From contig NZ_JAELVQ010000019.1 in assembly GCF_016428595.1 (NCBI RefSeq), positions 1 through 64,000 on the forward strand: 64,000 bases of DNA, given 5' to 3'. The stretch comes from Snuella sedimenti (GTDB lineage Bacteria; Bacteroidota; Bacteroidia; Flavobacteriales; Flavobacteriaceae). Each line of letters begins with the position of its first letter. Position 1 is the stretch's first letter. Of this stretch, positions 63,538 to 64,000 are shown piece after piece. Both the position numbers and the translations under genes were made by a program. The notes beneath the pieces were generated by a model. It made no database searches. It saw nothing but the letters and a program-made list of their open reading frames with translations, and was not told the DNA's origin.

Positions 63538-64000
63538 TTATTTTGAGGGTATTGTTTCAAAACGGTAACCTTTATTGTTAAAATATTCCAGCGTTTTAGG
63601 TAATGCGTATTGCATGTTTCTTGATGCTTTTACACTATCATGGAATACAACAATGCTTCCGTTGGTAGCATTGTTTAGTACATGCTTTAAGCAGTTTTCT
63701 TTGGTTGTGTTTTTGTCCCAGTCAAAAGATAACACATCCCACATAATAATGTCGTAACCTAATGCGATGAGTTTTTTTCCTTGGCGGGACTTTAGTTGTC
63801 CATAAGGTGGGCGGAATAAATTCTGAACTCTGAATTCTGAATCCTGAATTTCTTTTTCCATTATTTCTTGCGCTTCGAAAACATTTTTTAAATAATTTTT
63901 AATTGGGGTTTTCCATCCTTTTTGGTGATTATAGGTGTGATTCCCAATAGCGTGCCCTTCATTTAGGATATCTGTAAATATTTTGGGATACTTTGCTATA
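63538..64000 (-). CDS. Polysaccharide deacetylase (NodB), partial
   Basis: The reading frame runs in from beyond the window end; the Met at 63861 is internal. The visible 153 codons include GHAIGNHTYNH with the HxxxH metal site, RPPYGQL of the next catalytic loop, and the final FHDSVKASRNMQYALPKTLEYF with the catalytic His. The preceding Asp-Asp motif lies outside. Family members remove acetyl groups from GlcNAc in peptidoglycan or chitin-type polymers. The segment IQDSEFRVQN is encoded by a 7-bp tandem repeat. Confidence 0.92.
   Translation of the reverse strand, partial: IAKYPKIFTDILNEGHAIGNHTYNHQKGWKTPIKNYLKNVFEAQEIMEKEIQDSEFRVQNLFRPPYGQLKSRQGKKLIALGYDIIMWDVLSFDWDKNTTKENCLKHVLNNATNGSIVVFHDSVKASRNMQYALPKTLEYFNNKGYRFETIPSK
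63822..63849. repeat. 7-bp tandem repeat within the deacetylase gene
   Basis: Four units, TCTGAAC, TCTGAAT, TCTGAAT and CCTGAAT, lie head to tail inside the coding region. Since 7 is not a multiple of 3, loss or gain of one unit would shift the frame. Confidence 0.8.

Overview
The window looks like chromosomal DNA of a marine-type member of the Flavobacteriaceae (Bacteroidota). It is AT-rich, shows almost no Shine-Dalgarno sequences, and carries TAnnTTTG-type -7 boxes upstream of several genes. It also holds families typical of the phylum: GLPGLI, DUF5686-like barrels, the ExbB/ExbD/ExbD set, PorT-like barrels and RpoN next to a PAP2-like membrane protein. No plasmid, complete phage or CRISPR array is visible.

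Layout. 1-3367 is an accessory patch: the end of an IS21-like element, an AT-rich membrane protein of unknown function, tRNA-Val with three copies of its 3' end, a wrecked GIY-YIG nuclease gene and a Fic AMP-transferase. 3816-9069 is a three-gene planctomycete-type set (cytochrome c DUF1549/DUF1553, DUF1501, DUF2231-cytochrome-LRR). 9136-10516 is metK behind a SAM-II-like riboswitch. 10630-17840 is the isoleucine/valine operon ilvD-ilvB-ilvN-ilvC-ilvA, preceded by an Ile/Val-rich 18-residue leader peptide and an attenuator-like terminator. 17920-20144 holds a secreted Gfo/Idh/MocA oxidoreductase and a DUF1080 lipoprotein. 20785-24100 holds tRNA-Ser and the ExbB/ExbD cluster with a PorT-like barrel.

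24600-28023 is the least ordinary part. A C39-peptidase-like protein without a transporter and a GLPGLI protein precede a double-glycine-leader, Cys-rich peptide gene broken by one in-frame TAA. A TlpA-like thioredoxin lipoprotein follows. Two 75/80-identical copies of a structured 80-nt RNA-like element flank the peptide and thioredoxin genes. This resembles a ribosomally made peptide (bacteriocin-like) locus with an undescribed paired RNA element.

28229-41879 is mostly minus-strand housekeeping: PAP2-like protein, rpoN, asnS, an RND/MMPL-type exporter, an outer-membrane barrel, frr, pyrH, tsf, rpsB, rpsI and rplM. A plus-strand aspartyl-protease-like gene is wedged between pyrH and tsf. 42230-46568 is a two-gene set led by a PQQ-type beta-propeller with an inserted methyltransferase-like domain. 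46861-64000 holds an ABC-F ATPase, a YgiQ radical SAM protein, a prolyl oligopeptidase, DUF3179, a barrel protein, a DinB/WYL divergent pair with paired dyad operators, polA, cutC, a phosphoesterase, a thioredoxin-fold protein without its CxxC, and a polysaccharide deacetylase cut by the window end.
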